Positions 6,192 to 8,287 of a stretch of 8,287 nucleotides of DNA are shown in pieces (the first letter of the stretch is position 1; every line of letters begins with the position of its first letter). The translations under genes and the position numbers were made by a program. Origin of the DNA: Parachlamydiaceae bacterium (GTDB taxonomy: Bacteria; Chlamydiota; Chlamydiia; Chlamydiales; Parachlamydiaceae); NCBI GenBank assembly GCA_030679615.1, contig JAUXSJ010000043.1, positions 1 to 8,287 on the forward strand, read 5' to 3'. Below the pieces are notes generated by a model. The model did not search any database and was not told the DNA's origin. It worked only from the letters and a program-made list of their open reading frames with translations.

Positions 6192-6941
6192 ATGAAAGAA
6201 AAACTCAAAGGAAAAGTTGCTATAGTCACAGGCGCTTCAAAAGGAATTGGAGCATCTATTGCTTTACATTTAGCCGAAAATGGCGCTGCAGTTGTAGTCA
6301 ATTATTCATCAAGTAAAGAAGATGCTGAAAAAGTTGTTTCTACAATTACTCAAAATGGAGGTAAAGCAATAGCTATTCAGGCAAATCTCTTTCATCTTGA
6401 AGATATAAAAAAACTTTTCTTAGAATCTTTTCAAGCTTTTGGGAAAATTGACATTCTAATCAATAATGCAGGTGTTTACGAATTTAAATCCATTGAAGAG
6501 GTATCATTAGAGCATTATCACCACATTTTTGATTTAAATGTGAGAGGATTGCTTTTGGCAACGAAAGAATTCTTAAAGTATTCTGAAACATCTGGATGCA
6601 TCATCAATATTAGTTCAATTGCCAGTACCTTAGCATCAGCCAATGCTTCCGTTTATAGCGCCAGTAAAGCAGCTGTAGATGCAATCACTAAATCTTTAAG
6701 TCAAGAACTAGGTCCTAGGAATATTCGCGTCAACAGCATTAATCCTGGAATGATTGAAACTGAAGGCACGTATTCAACTGGGATTTTGAAAAGTGATTTT
6801 CGTAAAGATTTTGAATCTCATGTACCTCTTGGAAGAATTGGTATTCCCTCAGATGTCGCACCTGCAGTGACTTTTATTGCATCTGATGAAGCTTCGTGGA
6901 TTTCAGGAGAAACACTCTTCATTACAGGTGGATATAGATAA
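6192..6941 (+). CDS. classical short-chain dehydrogenase/reductase (SDR)
   Basis: A 249-residue protein with every landmark of a classical SDR: TGASKGIG at 13-20 (cofactor glycine motif), N-N-A-G at 91-94, N116, S142 and the Y155-S-A-S-K159 pair forming the catalytic set, and N-P-G at 184-186. The C-terminal ITGGYR replaces the usual 'V-D-G-G'. Lys17 in the glycine motif and the N-Y-S-S-S segment after the second strand suggest NADP(H) rather than NAD(H). It would oxidise or reduce a small alcohol or ketone in the cytoplasm; the substrate cannot be read from sequence. It resembles glucose-1-dehydrogenase/FabG-like accessory SDRs more than the housekeeping FabG. The ribosome binding site AAGGA (6180-6184) is good. 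It is followed after 20 bases by the alpha/beta hydrolase gene, which implies one transcript. Confidence 0.93.
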   Translation: MKEKLKGKVAIVTGASKGIGASIALHLAENGAAVVVNYSSSKEDAEKVVSTITQNGGKAIAIQANLFHLEDIKKLFLESFQAFGKIDILINNAGVYEFKSIEEVSLEHYHHIFDLNVRGLLLATKEFLKYSETSGCIINISSIASTLASANASVYSASKAAVDAITKSLSQELGPRNIRVNSINPGMIETEGTYSTGILKSDFRKDFESHVPLGRIGIPSDVAPAVTFIASDEASWISGETLFITGGYR

Positions 6942-6961
6942 TTTTTAAAAAAGGAAATTTC

Positions 6962-7795
6962 ATGAGTTTTATTTCTATCAACAAAAAAAATGATGAAGAC
7001 GTCCAAATTTATTATAAAGATTGGGGAAGTGGTCAACCTATTGTTTTTAGCCACGGTTGGCCATTAAGTGCAGATGCTTGGGAAGATCAAATGCTTTTCT
7101 TAGCCTCGCATGGATATCGTTGCATCGCTCATGATCGACGAGGACATGGGAGATCTAGTCAGCCATGGAATGGTAATAACATGGATACTTATGCAGATGA
7201 CTTAGCAGAACTTGTTAACGCACTTGATTTAAAGAATGTGATCCATATTGGCCATTCCACAGGAGGGGGAGAAGTTGTACGTTATCTTTCTCGACATGGA
7301 ACAAAACGCGCAACAAAAGCTATTTTAATCAGCGCTGTTCCTCCTCTGATGTTAAAAACGTTAGACAACCCTAATGGACTTTCTAAAGAGGTTTTTGATG
7401 AAATTCGTAAAAATGTACTTACTGATCGTTCACAATTTTTCAAAGATTTAACTATTCCTTTTTACAACGCAGACAAACTCCATTCTAAAGTATCACAAGG
7501 ACTTAAAGATTCTTTTTGGTTACAAGGTATGCAAGGAGGATTTAAAGGACTTTATGACTGTATTCAAGCTTTTTCTGAAACAAATTTCACTGAAGATCTC
7601 AAAAAAATTGACATCCCCACATTAATTTTACATGGAGATGATGATCAGATTGTGCCAATAGGAAATTCAGCTTTACTTTCTTCTAAATTAATTAAAAACG
7701 CAGAACTAAAAATTTATAAGGGTGCCCCTCATGGATTATGTTCAACACATAAAGATCAAATAAATGAAGATTTATTAAATTTTATAGTTAATTAA
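6962..7795 (+). CDS. alpha/beta hydrolase, non-heme chloroperoxidase / esterase type
   Basis: A 277-residue protein matching the cofactor-free (bacterial) haloperoxidase branch of alpha/beta hydrolases, which are usually about 275 residues long. Landmarks are S-H-G-W-P at 30-34 (oxyanion hole region), D-R-R-G-H-G-R-S at 58-65, GHSTGGGEVVRY at 97-108 with nucleophile S99, G-D-D-D-Q-I-V-P at 225-232 with acid D228, and G-A-P-H-G at 254-258 with base H257. Family members act mainly as esterases or lactonases and show perhydrolase/halogenation activity in acetate buffer, so the physiological substrate is open. It is cytoplasmic, with no signal peptide. AAGGAAA at 6951-6957 is a good ribosome binding site. 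It is almost certainly co-transcribed with the SDR. A weak A/T inverted repeat (7792-7798 with 7807-7813) follows the stop. Confidence 0.93.
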   Translation: MSFISINKKNDEDVQIYYKDWGSGQPIVFSHGWPLSADAWEDQMLFLASHGYRCIAHDRRGHGRSSQPWNGNNMDTYADDLAELVNALDLKNVIHIGHSTGGGEVVRYLSRHGTKRATKAILISAVPPLMLKTLDNPNGLSKEVFDEIRKNVLTDRSQFFKDLTIPFYNADKLHSKVSQGLKDSFWLQGMQGGFKGLYDCIQAFSETNFTEDLKKIDIPTLILHGDDDQIVPIGNSALLSSKLIKNAELKIYKGAPHGLCSTHKDQINEDLLNFIVN

Positions 7796-7864
7796 TTTAG
7801 CTTTAAAAATTAACAAAAATTAAATATTGACAATTTAACTTCATAGACTTTGACTGTATATCAT

Positions 7865-8269
7865 TTACTTTACAAGGGTTGCTGAAGTATTGTTTTGATT
7901 TTCTTTATCTATCGATTTATTGATATTAATCAAAATATGTGTGCTTGTATCAATGGCTATCCTATCTAATGAGGAGATCATTATAATATCTCCTTGCTGC
8001 CAATTTTTAAACCGTCCGTTTTTCGAAAACCAAACTGACGCATCGCTTAGGACAATTCTCTTTCCACTTTTTGATATTTCTTGAATAATAGGTAAGTTAA
8101 TTTCTTTCGAATAACCACTAATGATTGTTGCGCTGATTTCCTCGCTATTTTGTAAATTACTTAATTTATATTCTTCATCATTAAAATCGAATTTCAAATT
8201 ATCACCAATTTGCCAATCAAGTTTTGGCTGAGAACATTTCCAAATTGTATTATTATTTAACTCAACCAT
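7865..8269 (-). CDS. hypothetical protein with two copies of a W...WQxGD module, possibly 5'-partial
   Basis: The visible product has 134 residues and two copies of one module. Copy one is VELNNNTIW (2-10) followed by WQIGD (19-23); copy two is IVLSDASVW (72-80) followed by WQQGD (90-94). Each module looks beta-rich and is followed by a short hydrophobic strand region. I associate this kind of module with hypothetical, often exported proteins of environmental chlamydiae, but I cannot name a family. The ATG at 8269 has AAGGA 12 bases upstream, which is rather far. The frame stays open to the right edge of the window (reading Q-G-N-D-S-F before the Met), so the true start, perhaps with a signal peptide, may lie outside. 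The C-terminus (120-134) is polar and probably disordered. It converges with the hydrolase gene, 69 bases away. Confidence 0.68.
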   Translation of the reverse strand: MVELNNNTIWKCSQPKLDWQIGDNLKFDFNDEEYKLSNLQNSEEISATIISGYSKEINLPIIQEISKSGKRIVLSDASVWFSKNGRFKNWQQGDIIMISSLDRIAIDTSTHILININKSIDKENQNNTSATLVK

Positions 8270-8287
8270 AAATGAATCATTTCCTTG

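Noticed and set aside
1..8287. CRISPR array, tRNA, rRNA or intact insertion sequence
   Set aside because: No regularly spaced repeats, no cloverleaf-like segment with T-arm motif and no transposase motifs were seen on either strand by reading.

Overview
The window is AT-rich bacterial DNA with short operons, long AT-rich spacers and no RNA genes, CRISPR array or complete mobile element that I can see. The best taxonomic guess is an environmental chlamydia (Parachlamydiales-like) or a similar amoeba-associated intracellular bacterium. This rests on three things: the base composition, the duplicated 'V-x-L-x-[DN]-x-[ST]-[IV]-W ... W-Q-x-G-D' module in the last gene, which I associate with chlamydial families, and the helical-repeat protein at 2431-3129. 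It is an inference, not a proof.

Left part (1-2126, all + strand): a DUF3175 gene broken by a one-base frameshift at a run of eight A (52-320); a small UPF0235/DUF167 (YggU-type) gene (349-618); a 300-base spacer with a good sigma70-like promoter and a leader hairpin; a clear YcaC-type isochorismatase-fold hydrolase (938-1561); and an unrecognised lysine-rich 118-residue protein (1770-2126).

Middle (2397-4858, - strand): a two-gene unit read right to left. The first gene codes for a 569-residue protein that joins a HAD-IIB sugar-phosphatase-like domain to a P-loop ATPase domain of HerA/DUF87 type. Nineteen bases after its stop begins a 232-residue all-helical protein that looks like about five degenerate 35-43-residue repeats. 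A hairpin spanning the end of this second gene is a plausible terminator.

Right part (4859-8287): a 555-base divergent spacer containing three small dyads, then three + strand genes with short gaps. These are a secreted five-cysteine protein whose layout recalls eukaryotic ependymin-related proteins (5414-6166), a classical short-chain dehydrogenase/reductase (6192-6941), and an alpha/beta hydrolase of the non-heme chloroperoxidase type (6962-7795). The last two have strong ribosome binding sites, are 20 bases apart and look co-transcribed. A - strand gene with an internal duplication (7865-8269) runs up to the right edge and may continue past it.

The predicted enzymes (YcaC-like hydrolase, SDR, chloroperoxidase-like hydrolase) are generic accessory small-molecule enzymes. 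The least explained items are the HAD-ATPase fusion with its helical partner, the secreted ependymin-like protein and the poly-A frameshift.
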